A stretch of DNA of 64,000 nt. Source: Paenibacillus pabuli (GTDB taxonomy: Bacteria > Bacillota > Bacilli > Paenibacillales > Paenibacillaceae). Below, in pieces: positions 7,148 to 15,379 of the stretch. A program made the translations under genes and the position numbers. Each line of letters begins with the position of its first letter. Position 1 is the stretch's first letter. The stretch covers positions 682,001-746,000 of the forward strand of contig NZ_CP073714.1 of assembly GCF_023101145.1 (NCBI RefSeq), in the 5' to 3' direction. Below the pieces are notes generated by a model. The model saw only the letters and a program-made list of their open reading frames with translations, did not search any database and had not been told where the DNA came from.

Positions 7148-8155
7148 TTATCCGGTCGTATCTTCTATTGGTGCTCCGGTAGATTCTCTCACGATGAGTT
7201 CAGGGTCGATTTGCACATTAGCCCCACGTTTCATCGTACCGTCCATACGTTTCAGCAGCATATCCGCAGCAGCAATCCCAATGCGGTCGGCAGGCTGCCG
7301 GACCGTAGTCAGATGGGGGTGCAGCTTGGATGAAATATACTGGTCGTCATAGCCGACAATTGCTACCTGTTCAGGGACCTTGATGCCTTCTTCCATGAGG
7401 GCATTCACGACCCCGAGCGCGATATGGTCATCGCCAGCGAACACTGCAGAAGGGAGGCGGCCCTCGCGCAGCCATTTGCGGCAGATGTCATAACCAAAAT
7501 CGATTTCGAAATCGCCTGTAATCATGTCAAACGGAGTCAGGTCTTGTTCCTTAAGTGCCTGCAGGAAACCGCTGCGGCGCTCTTTCGTACTGCGGAACAT
7601 GTCGTCTCCGCTGATGTGTGCGATGGAGGTATGCCCCAGATCAAGCAGATGCTTCGTAGCTTCATAGCCGCCTTTGTAGTTATCGATTGTTACCGAAAAA
7701 GTATCATTGTCCGGCTTCTGATTGTCGATGAGGACATAAGGGATATTGCGCCGCTTCAGTTCCACAATATAGTTATCTTCTTCTATCGGCGAGAGCAGAA
7801 TAAGACCGTCCACCCGGTCCTCCTGAATCAGGTAATGACTTCCATCCGAGCCAATGCCGGTAGAGACCGAAACGGCGAGAAAATAGCCGTGAAGCGAAAG
7901 CACTTCGTTCAGTTCCTTAACAACGGCGTCAAAGAAGGAGTCCTGAAGAGTGGTCATGATCAGCCCCACGATTCCTGTCTTGCCGCGGGCTAAACTCCGC
8001 GCAGCGGCGTTGGGATGGTAATCAAGCTCTTTAATCGCGTCGAGCACCTTTTGTCTATTTTTCTCACGAACGGATTCGGCACCATTGAGTACCCGAGAAA
8101 CCGTTACAACGGATAATCCTGATTTTTTTGCTACATCAAATATGCTAACCTTCAT
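7148..8155 (-). CDS. LacI family transcriptional regulator of the glycoside operon
   Basis: 335 residues. The N-terminal HTH (SIFDVAKKSGLSVVTVSRVLNG) and hinge helix (PNAAARSLARGKTGIVG) are intact, followed by a periplasmic-binding-like sugar domain with VFAGDDHIALGVVNAL and IVGYDD. RBS GGGAG before ATG. The gene is embedded in the operon after the solute-binding-protein gene. LacI repressors bind palindromes centred on CG; the AGTTAAAGCGCTTTAACT-type palindromes at 3098, 11533 and 11607 are the obvious candidates. It would thus repress both its own operon and the GH8 gene until an oligosaccharide inducer is bound. Confidence 0.9.
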   Translation of the reverse strand: MKVSIFDVAKKSGLSVVTVSRVLNGAESVREKNRQKVLDAIKELDYHPNAAARSLARGKTGIVGLIMTTLQDSFFDAVVKELNEVLSLHGYFLAVSVSTGIGSDGSHYLIQEDRVDGLILLSPIEEDNYIVELKRRNIPYVLIDNQKPDNDTFSVTIDNYKGGYEATKHLLDLGHTSIAHISGDDMFRSTKERRSGFLQALKEQDLTPFDMITGDFEIDFGYDICRKWLREGRLPSAVFAGDDHIALGVVNALMEEGIKVPEQVAIVGYDDQYISSKLHPHLTTVRQPADRIGIAAADMLLKRMDGTMKRGANVQIDPELIVRESTGAPIEDTTG

Positions 8156-8225
8156 TGTTTACTCTCCCTGCGGCAGATTTTCCGTACTTTATATTGATTT
8201 AACACTAGTATACATGTACGGAGGC

Positions 8226-8273
8226 TTAGCCGCGAAGCTAATTTAGTAGATGCACCGCCCCTTGCGGGACGGC
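8226..8273 (-). promoter_or_regulatory. Intergenic hairpins between binding-protein gene and lacI
   Basis: Minus-strand RNA would form a 7-bp stem CCGTCCC / GGGGCGG closed by a GCAA tetraloop (8255-8272), then a small stem TTAGC / GCTAA (8226-8241). No T tract follows. Such hairpins after solute-binding-protein genes usually stabilise that part of the mRNA or cause partial termination, giving more binding protein than downstream products. Confidence 0.5.
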
Positions 8274-8285
8274 ACAACTATAATG

Positions 8286-9677
8286 TTAACGTTTGATAAT
8301 TTCCATGACTTTTTGCTGAATTGTCGGCATCACTTCTTCAACGGTGTTGTGTCCCGTATCAATTGGCTGCATCTCGTTGATGAACATGTCGTTGATCTGA
8401 GAATAGTGGGTGATCAGGTGGTTATAGGATTCAAATCCGTATTTCACTGCACCTTCGTATACCTTCTTCACATCTGCTGGATCGATGCCATCAAAATGCT
8501 TGTAATAGGTCTCGGCTGCCTTCGTATTTACAGGAGGATTGCCGCCGCTCAGTTCAATGGATTTTTCCTGAACCTCGTCGCTGACCAGATACTTGATCCA
8601 TTCAAAAGCTTCCTTCGGATGCTTGGAGCCCTTCAGGATCAAGAGCGGGTCGACGAACAGCACGCTGCGGACCTTGTCATTGCCACCGGCAGGCACTGCA
8701 GCCACGCCAACCTTGAACGGAAAGTCGTTAGAGCCGGCAAGACTCCATGAGCCGCTGACAGTCATGCCTACCTTACCGGTTACGAAAGCATCGCCGTTTT
8801 GCCCTGCTACGCTTTTGCTCCATTCCGTTGTCGGAGACACTTTATCTTTGAGGATCAGGTTGAACAGCTTGTTATAGGCTGCGATGACTTCCGGCGAAGT
8901 GAAATAAGTCTCGGATGGTACGCCACCGTTCGTCCAGGTGTCCTGGGAGTAGGGTTCTGCTCCAAAATAGAGCGGGCGCATATCGCGCTCGGACCATGTG
9001 AAGTCAACGCCATATTGGGTTTTGGCAATATCGTTGGATACATGCGTCATTTTCTTTGCATCTTCGACCATTTTGTCAAAAGTCCAACTCTTGTCCTCGT
9101 AATCGCTTGGAGGATATGGGACATTGTCAGCGTCGAACATGTCTTTGTTGTAGAGCATCAAAGTAACGTACATGTTGACCGGGATACCGTACACATGGTC
9201 TTTGACGGTATAGATTTTCATGAGGTCATCCGGGATGCTGTAGTCCGATGCTTTAAATCCGTCTTCATTAATAATGTCGTTCATGTCGAGCAGCATGTCT
9301 TTGTTGTAATACTCCGCAAAACCGCCGTAGCCATAGTGGCTTGTGACGTCAGGGGATTTGCCGCCGGCAATCAGCGTTTGGAGCTTACTGTCGAACTGCT
9401 CGTAAGGAGCTTTTTCAACTTTGACCTTAATGTTCGGATGTTTGGCTTCAAAATCCGGAACCAGCTTTTCAATAAAGGTGCGATCCTCGGAATCGATGGT
9501 ATAGTGCGTTATGGTTACTTGCCCACCTGAGGCACCCGATTTAGCGCTATCGCTATCGTTACCAGGTACGACATCTCCCGCAGATTTGCCGCCGCTACAG
9601 CCGGACAATGCCAATACGACGAGCATGCTGGTTGCAAGCAAAAGTGTAAAAGACTTTTTGATCCTTAATGTTTTCAT
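8286..9677 (-). CDS. Sugar ABC transporter solute-binding lipoprotein (family 1)
   Basis: 463 residues. The N-terminal lipoprotein signal ends in the lipobox LALSGC, so the mature protein is anchored outside the membrane. The body is a family-1 extracellular binding protein (DSEDRTFIEKLVPDFEAKHPNIKVKVE, LQTLIAGGKSPDV, MTVSGSWSL, DPLLILKGSKHPKEAFEWIKYLVS). It would present oligosaccharides to the two permeases encoded upstream in the same operon. No ATPase gene is present, as is usual in Bacillales, where a shared MsmX-type ATPase energises several such importers. RBS GGGGGA. The ligand is inferred from context as a beta-glucan or chitosan oligosaccharide. Confidence 0.88.
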   Translation of the reverse strand: MKTLRIKKSFTLLLATSMLVVLALSGCSGGKSAGDVVPGNDSDSAKSGASGGQVTITHYTIDSEDRTFIEKLVPDFEAKHPNIKVKVEKAPYEQFDSKLQTLIAGGKSPDVTSHYGYGGFAEYYNKDMLLDMNDIINEDGFKASDYSIPDDLMKIYTVKDHVYGIPVNMYVTLMLYNKDMFDADNVPYPPSDYEDKSWTFDKMVEDAKKMTHVSNDIAKTQYGVDFTWSERDMRPLYFGAEPYSQDTWTNGGVPSETYFTSPEVIAAYNKLFNLILKDKVSPTTEWSKSVAGQNGDAFVTGKVGMTVSGSWSLAGSNDFPFKVGVAAVPAGGNDKVRSVLFVDPLLILKGSKHPKEAFEWIKYLVSDEVQEKSIELSGGNPPVNTKAAETYYKHFDGIDPADVKKVYEGAVKYGFESYNHLITHYSQINDMFINEMQPIDTGHNTVEEVMPTIQQKVMEIIKR

Positions 9678-9730
9678 GAATGACAGTCCCCCATAAATTC
9701 AAGTTTTTTGCCGCCGCTGCGGCGGAGCCT

Positions 9731-10615
9731 TTACTTGATGCCTGTAAGTACAATTCCTTCCACAAACCGCTTCTGGGCTATCGCAAATAGGGCCACGATC
9801 GGCAGCATGGCAAGCACAGATGCAACCATGAGCAGATGCCACGGCGGAATTCGGAAGCGCGAAGATGTGAAGGAAGACATACCGACCGGAAGCGTAAACT
9901 TATCCGATGAGCTTAAATAGAGCACAGGCGTAAGAAGGTCATTCCAGCTGTAGATGAAGGCAAAGATCGCAACGGTTGCAAGCGCCGGTCCGGACAGAGG
10001 CAGAGCAATTTGCCGCCACATCCGGAACTCGCTGCAGCCATCGATGCGCCCTGCGTCAAACAGCTCATCCGGCAGGGTGGAGAAGAACTGTCGCAGCAAA
10101 AAGATGTTGTATGCCGAACCAAAAAACGCAGGGACAATCAGCGGCAGGAAGGTATCAATCCAGTTCAGCTTGGAAAAGAGAATGAACTGCGGGATCATAA
10201 TCGCCGGATATGGAAGCATCATGGTGCTGAGCATGAGCATGAACCACAAGTTGCTGCCTTTACCCCGATATCTGGCGAAGCCATAGCCTGCAAGGGCCGA
10301 CGAAAACAGGGTGCCGACAACGGTCAAAATGCCGATAATGAGACTATTCATATACATTTGACCGAAGTTCAGCGTGTCGAAAATCTCTCTGTAGTTACTC
10401 CATTGCCATGACTCCGGCAGAAAGGTCGGAGGAAACTTCAGCAGTTCCTTCTTCGATTTCAGCGAAGTCGAGACCATGAAAAACAAAGGGAGAAGCATGA
10501 GAAAAGTGGTGGCCACCAGGGCAATGAAGCTGGCAATGCTGACCGCGTCGATCTTGCGTCGGCGTTTATTCACAGAAGGTGTAGCGCCTGGGCCGGCAGT
10601 CGGAATTGTACTCAT
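9731..10615 (-). CDS. Carbohydrate ABC transporter permease, MalG type
   Basis: 294 residues with six predicted membrane helices. The conserved cytoplasmic EAA loop is ELFDAGRIDGCSEFRMWRQIALPLSGPALATV. The ending GIVLTGIK is typical of MalG-like permeases. The ATG overlaps the stop of the upstream permease gene (ATGA at 10612-10615), indicating translational coupling. It pairs with the MalF-type permease to form the membrane channel for the binding protein at 8286. Confidence 0.9.
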   Translation of the reverse strand: MSTIPTAGPGATPSVNKRRRKIDAVSIASFIALVATTFLMLLPLFFMVSTSLKSKKELLKFPPTFLPESWQWSNYREIFDTLNFGQMYMNSLIIGILTVVGTLFSSALAGYGFARYRGKGSNLWFMLMLSTMMLPYPAIMIPQFILFSKLNWIDTFLPLIVPAFFGSAYNIFLLRQFFSTLPDELFDAGRIDGCSEFRMWRQIALPLSGPALATVAIFAFIYSWNDLLTPVLYLSSSDKFTLPVGMSSFTSSRFRIPPWHLLMVASVLAMLPIVALFAIAQKRFVEGIVLTGIK

Positions 10616-11505
10616 TTGCGTCCGCCTCCTTCATAGTGAACATAACGGTTCGAGAGTTTAATAATGAGGGCCGTAAACGCCATGACGACAATCAGCAGCA
10701 CCCACGCAAGTGCCGATGAGTATCCTGCTCTGTATTCCTTGAAGGCACTGGTGTACAGGTTGTAAACGTAGAACCAGGTCGAGTAGTTTGGGCCCCCTTG
10801 GGTCATTACATACGCCTGCGTGAACACCTGGAAGGAATCGATGACGCCCATAATTAGCTGGAACAATAGTACCGGTGAAATCATGGGCAGGGTCACGTTC
10901 AGGAAAATTCGGAATCGGCCTGCACCGTCAAGCCTGGCGGCTTCCACGAGACTGGCAGGAACGCCCTGAAGTCCCGCCAGGAACAGAATCATGCCTGAGC
11001 CTACCGTCCAGAAGGACATGATCATGAGAGCGTAAAGCGCATAATCAGGGCTCATAAGCCACGATGGTCCACTGATGCCGAACCAGGACAGCACGTAATT
11101 AAACAGACCAATCGATGGGTTGAAAATCCAGTACCACAGCAAGGACATCGCCACGCCGGATACCATACTTGGAAAATACATGGCCGTGCGGAAAAATCCG
11201 CGGAACGGTATTTTCATATTGAGCAGGAGAGCAAATCCAAGTGCCAGCAGCAGCTGAATCGGTACACTGATAAAGGTATAGCGCACCGTTACGACAACAG
11301 ATTTCCAGAACAGGTCATTGTGAAACATTTCGTTGTAATTCGCGAGTCCGACATATTTGGGCGGGTGGATAATGTCATAGTCCGTGAAGCTGTAATACAA
11401 GGATGACAGAATCGGATACAAGGCAAACACCATGAAACCGATAAGCCATGGAGAGATGAAGAGATACATGTAAAATGTCTGCCGCCGGCTTTCGCGATGG
11501 GTCAC
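10612..11505 (-). CDS. Carbohydrate ABC transporter permease, MalF/LacF type
   Basis: 297 residues from a GTG at 11505. It has six membrane helices, beginning YLFISPWLIGFMVFALYPI, which is the usual start region of this family, and the EAA loop SLVEAARLDGAGRFRIFLNVTLPMISP. The frame is open to an ATG at 11589, but that longer start would add 28 atypical residues and would place the operator at 11533-11554 inside the gene. An AGGAAGG site lies 11 nt before the GTG. It is the first gene of the operon, which runs permease, permease, binding protein, LacI, kinase, GH4. Confidence 0.85.
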   Translation of the reverse strand: MTHRESRRQTFYMYLFISPWLIGFMVFALYPILSSLYYSFTDYDIIHPPKYVGLANYNEMFHNDLFWKSVVVTVRYTFISVPIQLLLALGFALLLNMKIPFRGFFRTAMYFPSMVSGVAMSLLWYWIFNPSIGLFNYVLSWFGISGPSWLMSPDYALYALMIMSFWTVGSGMILFLAGLQGVPASLVEAARLDGAGRFRIFLNVTLPMISPVLLFQLIMGVIDSFQVFTQAYVMTQGGPNYSTWFYVYNLYTSAFKEYRAGYSSALAWVLLIVVMAFTALIIKLSNRYVHYEGGGRK

Positions 11506-11532
11506 ATAAACACCAACCTTCCTATTGGATAT

Positions 11533-11554
11533 AAAGTTATAACGCTTTAACTTT
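11533..11554 (-). promoter_or_regulatory. LacI-type operator, copy 2 (promoter-proximal)
   Basis: AAAGTTATAACGCTTTAACT plus TT, a 22-nt dyad with arms AAAGTTA / TAACTTT. It differs at two positions from the centre of the perfect palindrome at 3098-3125. It lies 28 nt upstream of the chosen permease start. Confidence 0.65.
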
Positions 11555-11606
11555 TGTAATTGAGTTATCCCTTTAATAAAAGGTTTCATATGATGTTATG
11601 TAATTG

Positions 11607-11628
11607 AAAGTTAAAGTGCTTTAACTTT
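11607..11628 (-). promoter_or_regulatory. LacI-type operator, copy 3 (promoter-distal)
   Basis: The 22-nt dyad AAAGTTAAAGTGCTTTAACT plus TT has only its central two bases asymmetric. Its centre is 74 bp from copy 2, about seven helical turns, a spacing that would suit DNA looping by a tetrameric or paired LacI repressor. Confidence 0.7.
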
Positions 11629-11862
11629 ATTGTCCGGACTAATGAGATTATCATAGTGGATGGTTTCTCAATTATCAACCCTTTTTTTGGATATGTGAAA
11701 GGGCTACCTTCATTGATGCCTTGGAAGTTCTTTCAAAACGCCTGACAAAGGCTGATATAGAAAGGTGCGGAAGCCAATTATTCAGCAACCTTTCAGTTGA
11801 ATTTAACGTTCCTTTTGTCTGGATGGGATATAGTGGAACCAAGAAAGAGGAGGAGATCAAAA

Positions 11863-12219
11863 ATGAATATTTCTTCAGCAGCAAGTTCCACGACATCCTA
11901 CATATCGACTTCTTCATCCAGTTCGAACAGCACAAGTGAGTTGGAAAAACAAAAGACGAAGCTTGAGGCCGAATTGGAGAAAGTACAATCCAGCAAGGAC
12001 GATGAGAAAACCAAGGAGACCAAAACGAAGCAGCTGCAGCAGCAAATCAAGCAAATTGAGGCTCAAATCTCGCAGCAAAGCTCCCAGAGCAGCGGTACAA
12101 CAAGCACCAAAGAAACACCGCCAGCCAAACTTGCGAACAATGGCATGCAAGCAGCATCCCCGCAAGAAATTGCCAATGCAACGACAGACAGTAATGGCCG
12201 ATTTGATATCCGGGTATAA
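11863..12219 (+). CDS. FlxA-like coiled-coil protein
   Basis: 118 residues from the ATG at 11863, chosen for its AGGAGGAG site. A Ser/Thr-rich N-terminus (MNISSAASSTTSYISTSSSS) leads to a coiled coil of Glu/Lys/Gln heptads (LEKQKTKLEAELEKVQ, LQQQIKQIEAQISQQ), then a Pro/Ala-rich tail. This is the layout of FlxA-like proteins (PF14282), whose founding member in Escherichia coli is expressed with flagellar genes. No flagellar gene lies nearby. It is a single-gene unit ended by the bidirectional terminator at 12307. Function unknown. Confidence 0.7.
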   Translation: MNISSAASSTTSYISTSSSSSNSTSELEKQKTKLEAELEKVQSSKDDEKTKETKTKQLQQQIKQIEAQISQQSSQSSGTTSTKETPPAKLANNGMQAASPQEIANATTDSNGRFDIRV

Positions 12220-12306
12220 GCAATAATACAAAACCGAATACAAGAACGAATATAAATTATTTTAAACGAACGATTAAACGATAAGTTATAGCTGATTAGC
12301 TCAACC

Positions 12307-12348
12307 AAAAGACCTGCCTGATCTCCATAGATCAGGCAGGTCTTTTTT
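12307..12348. terminator. Bidirectional terminator between flxA-like and MATE genes
   Basis: A long perfect stem, AAAAGACCTGCCTGATCT / AGATCAGGCAGGTCTTTT, closes a 4-base CCAT loop and is flanked by A and T runs. It serves the convergent genes on both sides. Confidence 0.9.
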
Positions 12349-12366
12349 TGTTCACATGTACATGCT

Positions 12367-13722
12367 TTATTCAATCGTTAAACCGTTGATCCGTTCAGAG
12401 ATGGATCGTTTTTTATAGTACATCCCGATAGTCACCAGAACCACCATCTCGGATAGCGGAACGGCAAGCCATACGCCAGTGACACCCAAGAATGAAGGGA
12501 GGATCGCAATCAACGCAACCATAATAATCATCTCTCGTGCAGCTGTAATCCAGATGGCCATTTTGGCATTTCCGACAGATTGAAAGTACGTGCTCATAAC
12601 AAAGTTAATACCCATGAACAAATACGCAAAAGTAAATATTCGTAAACCGTACACGGCGTTATCCGTCACGCTGTCACTGAAGTTTCCGAAGATTTGCACA
12701 AAATAAGGTGCGCCGAGTTGTACAACGAGTAACAGCAGAACTCCACATGCCAGAGCCGTTCTGGAGGCTAAACGAATGGTCTGTTTTTCCCGATCCATCT
12801 GTTTCGCTCCGTGATAATAACTGACCAAAGGCTGGGCAGCGGAGGCCAGGCCGAGAAATGCCAGCAGTACAACGCCATGAATATAGTTTAAAACTGTAAA
12901 AGATGCCACGCCATCCGTGCCCGCAATCCGATCCAATGAAATGTTGTGAGAGATGGAGAAGACGGACATGCCCAGTTCAGCCAGGAAGCTGGGAAAACCA
13001 ATGAGTACAATGGACGCCAGCAGTTTGCCATTCCATTTGAAGCGGGTGAATCTGAGATTATTATTTTTTTTGAAAAAGTGCGTTAGCAACACAAGAAGGG
13101 CCAGAGATGCCGATACAATTGTACCTATCGCAACACCACGTACGCCCCATTCCAATACATATAACGTTACATAGTTAAGCGCAATGTTTGCTGCTGCAAA
13201 CGTAATCTGAGCATACATGGATGTATTGGGATTACCATCGTTTCGAACAAAAATCGTGAGTGCATTCTCAATGGTGAAGACAAAACCGAACAGCAGCATA
13301 ATATTTATATAGTCCGCAGCAAACGGGAATGTTTCAGTATTGGCACCAAGGGCGAAGACAAGCTTATCTCTGAAAGTATACGCCGTATATCCGATAACCA
13401 TCGTAATCAGCAAAATAATCGTAACGGATTTGGTGAAAATTTGCTTCGCTGTTGTGGGGTCTTTCTTACCCATATGGGTGGAATACAAGGTTGCCCCGCC
13501 CATTCCAATCCATAGAGACATGGCAACAAAAAGCGTGTAGACAGGTGAAGCAATCCCGATTCCGGCCAGCGCTGTAGAACCCAGTTTGTGTCCAACCATA
13601 ATGCCGTCGATAATAAAGTTGAAAGCGACAACCAGCATCCCTAATATGGAAGGCACGAGGTAGTTTACAAATGCCTTACCTACAGATTGCCTTTCCAGTG
13701 GGTGCATCCAATTAGTGTTCAT
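12367..13722 (-). CDS. MATE family multidrug/cation antiporter
   Basis: 451 residues with about twelve membrane helices in two MATE halves. N-terminal landmark: LVPSILGMLVVAFNFIIDGIMVGHKLGSTALAGIGIASP. The second half begins around LASIVLIGFPSFLAELGMSVF, then LGLASAAQPLVSYYHGAK. The family exports cationic drugs in exchange for Na+ or H+. The first in-frame ATG (13734) overlaps GGAGG; the ATG at 13722, five bases after GGAGG, is the likely start. Two tandem TetR-like dyads lie just upstream (13739-13788). No TetR gene is adjacent, so the repressor is encoded elsewhere. Confidence 0.88.
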   Translation of the reverse strand: MNTNWMHPLERQSVGKAFVNYLVPSILGMLVVAFNFIIDGIMVGHKLGSTALAGIGIASPVYTLFVAMSLWIGMGGATLYSTHMGKKDPTTAKQIFTKSVTIILLITMVIGYTAYTFRDKLVFALGANTETFPFAADYINIMLLFGFVFTIENALTIFVRNDGNPNTSMYAQITFAAANIALNYVTLYVLEWGVRGVAIGTIVSASLALLVLLTHFFKKNNNLRFTRFKWNGKLLASIVLIGFPSFLAELGMSVFSISHNISLDRIAGTDGVASFTVLNYIHGVVLLAFLGLASAAQPLVSYYHGAKQMDREKQTIRLASRTALACGVLLLLVVQLGAPYFVQIFGNFSDSVTDNAVYGLRIFTFAYLFMGINFVMSTYFQSVGNAKMAIWITAAREMIIMVALIAILPSFLGVTGVWLAVPLSEMVVLVTIGMYYKKRSISERINGLTIE

Positions 13723-13738
13723 GGTGACCTCCATTTGT

Positions 13739-13788
13739 ATACTGAATGTTCATTCTGTATTTATTTATACTGAACGTTCGTTCTGTAT
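13739..13788 (-). promoter_or_regulatory. Tandem TetR-like operators upstream of MATE gene
   Basis: Two 22-nt copies, 13739-13760 and 13767-13788, differ at two bases. Each contains a dyad of form AC-GAAyG-TT-CrTTC-GT: ACTGAATGTTCATTCTGT and ACTGAACGTTCGTTCTGT. The start-to-start distance is 28 bp. The base change in one half of each copy is matched by the complementary change in the other half, so symmetry is preserved. Confidence 0.65.
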
Positions 13789-13888
13789 AATAACACGCCG
13801 AGAATTTAGTTGGCAACTTTTCCAAAAAAACATCGTTTATATGGTAGAGTTAATGGGTCTTCATTGATGACGTGGGAGGAATCCTTTT

Positions 13889-14623
13889 ATGAAACAAAAC
13901 AAATACGATGAAGCTGAATTTTTCGGTAATTACAGTCAGATGGCTCGATCGACCCAAGGGCTGGAGGCTGCTGGCGAGTGGCATGAACTGCAAAAGATGC
14001 TGCCTGAATTAAGGGGCAGGAACGTACTGGATCTGGGGTGCGGCTTTGGTTGGCACTGTCGATATGCACGTGAGCAAGGTGCACGTTCTGTGATTGGCGT
14101 GGATTTGTCTGAAAATATGCTGCAGCGGGCACGCGAGATGACGGATGATCCTCAGATCGAGTACCAGCGTATGGCGATGGAGGATATTGATTTTGCACCC
14201 GGACAATTTGATGTGGTGATCAGCTCACTGGCATTGCATTATATCGAGCGTCTGGATCAGGTATACGCCAAAATCAATGAATGTCTTGTCCAGGGAGGTA
14301 CGTTTGTCCTGTCTGCGGAACATCCTATCTTCACGGCGCGAGCGGAGCAGGACTGGCATTACGGACCTCAGGGAGAGATACTGCACTGGCCCGTGGATCA
14401 TTATCATGAGGAAGGGCAGCGGGTAGCGAACTTTCTGAATCAGGACGTGGTGAAATACCATCGGACAGTGGCGACTCATCTGAATGAATTGATTCAGGCT
14501 GGTTTTGTCATTCAACAGGTAGCGGAGTCCAAGCCATCCCCTGAAATGATGGAGCAGGTTCCTGGTATGCGTGACGAGAGCCGTCGACCGATGTTTCTCA
14601 TGATTGCTGCCGTTAAGGCATAA
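13889..14623 (+). CDS. Class I SAM-dependent methyltransferase
   Basis: 244 residues. Motif I VLDLGCGFGWHCRYAREQGA near residue 47, acidic VIGVDLSENMLQRARE, motif II IEYQRMAMEDIDF and FDVVISSLALHYIE define a Methyltransf_11-type enzyme. RBS GGGAGGA. It is monocistronic, divergent from the MATE gene and followed by a terminator at 14675. The tail SRRPMFLMIAAVKA is common in Bacillales members. The acceptor molecule cannot be deduced. Confidence 0.85.
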   Translation: MKQNKYDEAEFFGNYSQMARSTQGLEAAGEWHELQKMLPELRGRNVLDLGCGFGWHCRYAREQGARSVIGVDLSENMLQRAREMTDDPQIEYQRMAMEDIDFAPGQFDVVISSLALHYIERLDQVYAKINECLVQGGTFVLSAEHPIFTARAEQDWHYGPQGEILHWPVDHYHEEGQRVANFLNQDVVKYHRTVATHLNELIQAGFVIQQVAESKPSPEMMEQVPGMRDESRRPMFLMIAAVKA

Positions 14624-14674
14624 GTGGCTGTGAGATTGGAAAATGAGAGCTATAGCTCGCTTTATCATCGATAG

Positions 14675-14720
14675 ACCAGCGCGTTCAGTGGATCTGGACC
14701 TTGCTGGTTTATTTTATTTT
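14675..14720 (+). terminator. Terminator after methyltransferase gene
   Basis: The stem ACCAGC / GCTGGT encloses a 22-nt loop with secondary GGTCC pairing. It is followed by TTTATTTTATTTT. Confidence 0.65.
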
Positions 14721-14751
14721 GCAGGAATGGGGTGGGAAAATATTGCGTTTG

Positions 14752-14779
14752 GGAACCAAACCCGACTGGACGCAGTCTT
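14752..14779 (+). promoter_or_regulatory. Candidate ECF-sigma autoregulatory promoter
   Basis: -35 GGAACC (14752-14757), 16-bp spacer, -10 AGTCTT (14774-14779). GGAAC is the common ECF -35 element. It lies 22 nt before the sigma gene start, leaving room for the GAGGTG ribosome site. Confidence 0.5.
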
Positions 14780-14800
14780 ATTAAGTGAGGTGAACATCAG

Positions 14801-15379
14801 TTGGACTATCAATATCTGGCACACGCTCAGACGATCGATAATTACACACTTAGCAGCATGATGGATGAGTACGGGAACGACGTTTGGAACTACGCGTACT
14901 TTCTGACCAAAAGTGCCGAGCAGGCAGATGAATTGTCACAGGAAGTGTTTATCCGGGCGTATTCCGGGATCGCCCATTTTCGAGGAGAATGCTCATTGAA
15001 GACATGGCTGCTGACCATTACTAGGAACACGACATTTACATACCGGAAGTCCAGATTTTTTCGCAGCAGTTTATGGGGAGAGACGCTTCCATTTGAAACA
15101 GAGCAGGTTAATGCGAGACAAGGTGAAATGAAGCCTGAAAAATATGTTCACCCCTCTGCCGAAGCAGAGGCGATCAGCAGGGAGCACGTTCATGAAATCT
15201 GGGACATCATCATGGCTTTGCCGGATAAATTCCGGGAATTGCTTTTGCTGCATCTAAAGTATGAACTTACGACGGGAGAAATTGCGGAAATGCTGGGCAT
15301 CAGCGCAGGGACGGTCAAATCCCGATTGTCCAGGGCGAAGGCCAAAGTACGGAAACAGTGGGAGGAGCGAAGCGAATGA
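14801..15379 (+). CDS. ECF-type RNA polymerase sigma factor (sigma-70 family)
   Basis: 192 residues from a TTG at 14801 (GAGGTG 8 nt upstream). Region 2 (WNYAYFLTKSAEQADELSQEVFIRAYSGIAHFRGECSLKTWLLTITRN) and region 4 (LPDKFRELLLLHLKYELTTGEIAEMLGISAGTVKSRLSRAKAKVRK) are both intact. Region 3 is absent, as expected for ECF factors. The stop overlaps the start of the next gene (ATGA at 15376-15379), which encodes a membrane protein likely to be its anti-sigma factor. The upstream GGAACC/AGTCTT promoter suggests autoregulation. Confidence 0.88.
   Translation: MDYQYLAHAQTIDNYTLSSMMDEYGNDVWNYAYFLTKSAEQADELSQEVFIRAYSGIAHFRGECSLKTWLLTITRNTTFTYRKSRFFRSSLWGETLPFETEQVNARQGEMKPEKYVHPSAEAEAISREHVHEIWDIIMALPDKFRELLLLHLKYELTTGEIAEMLGISAGTVKSRLSRAKAKVRKQWEERSE

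Noticed and set aside
7424-7993. 189-codon plus-strand frame opposite the LacI gene
   Set aside because: It is the complement of a well-conserved LacI coding sequence; no ribosome site and no recognisable protein.
8799-9530. 243-codon plus-strand frame opposite the binding-protein gene
   Set aside because: Shadow of the solute-binding-protein gene, with Val/Cys-rich nonsense composition.
11506-11589. ATG at 11589 as start of the MalF-type permease
   Set aside because: It would place an operator inside the gene and add 28 residues not typical of the family; the GTG at 11505 has a ribosome site.
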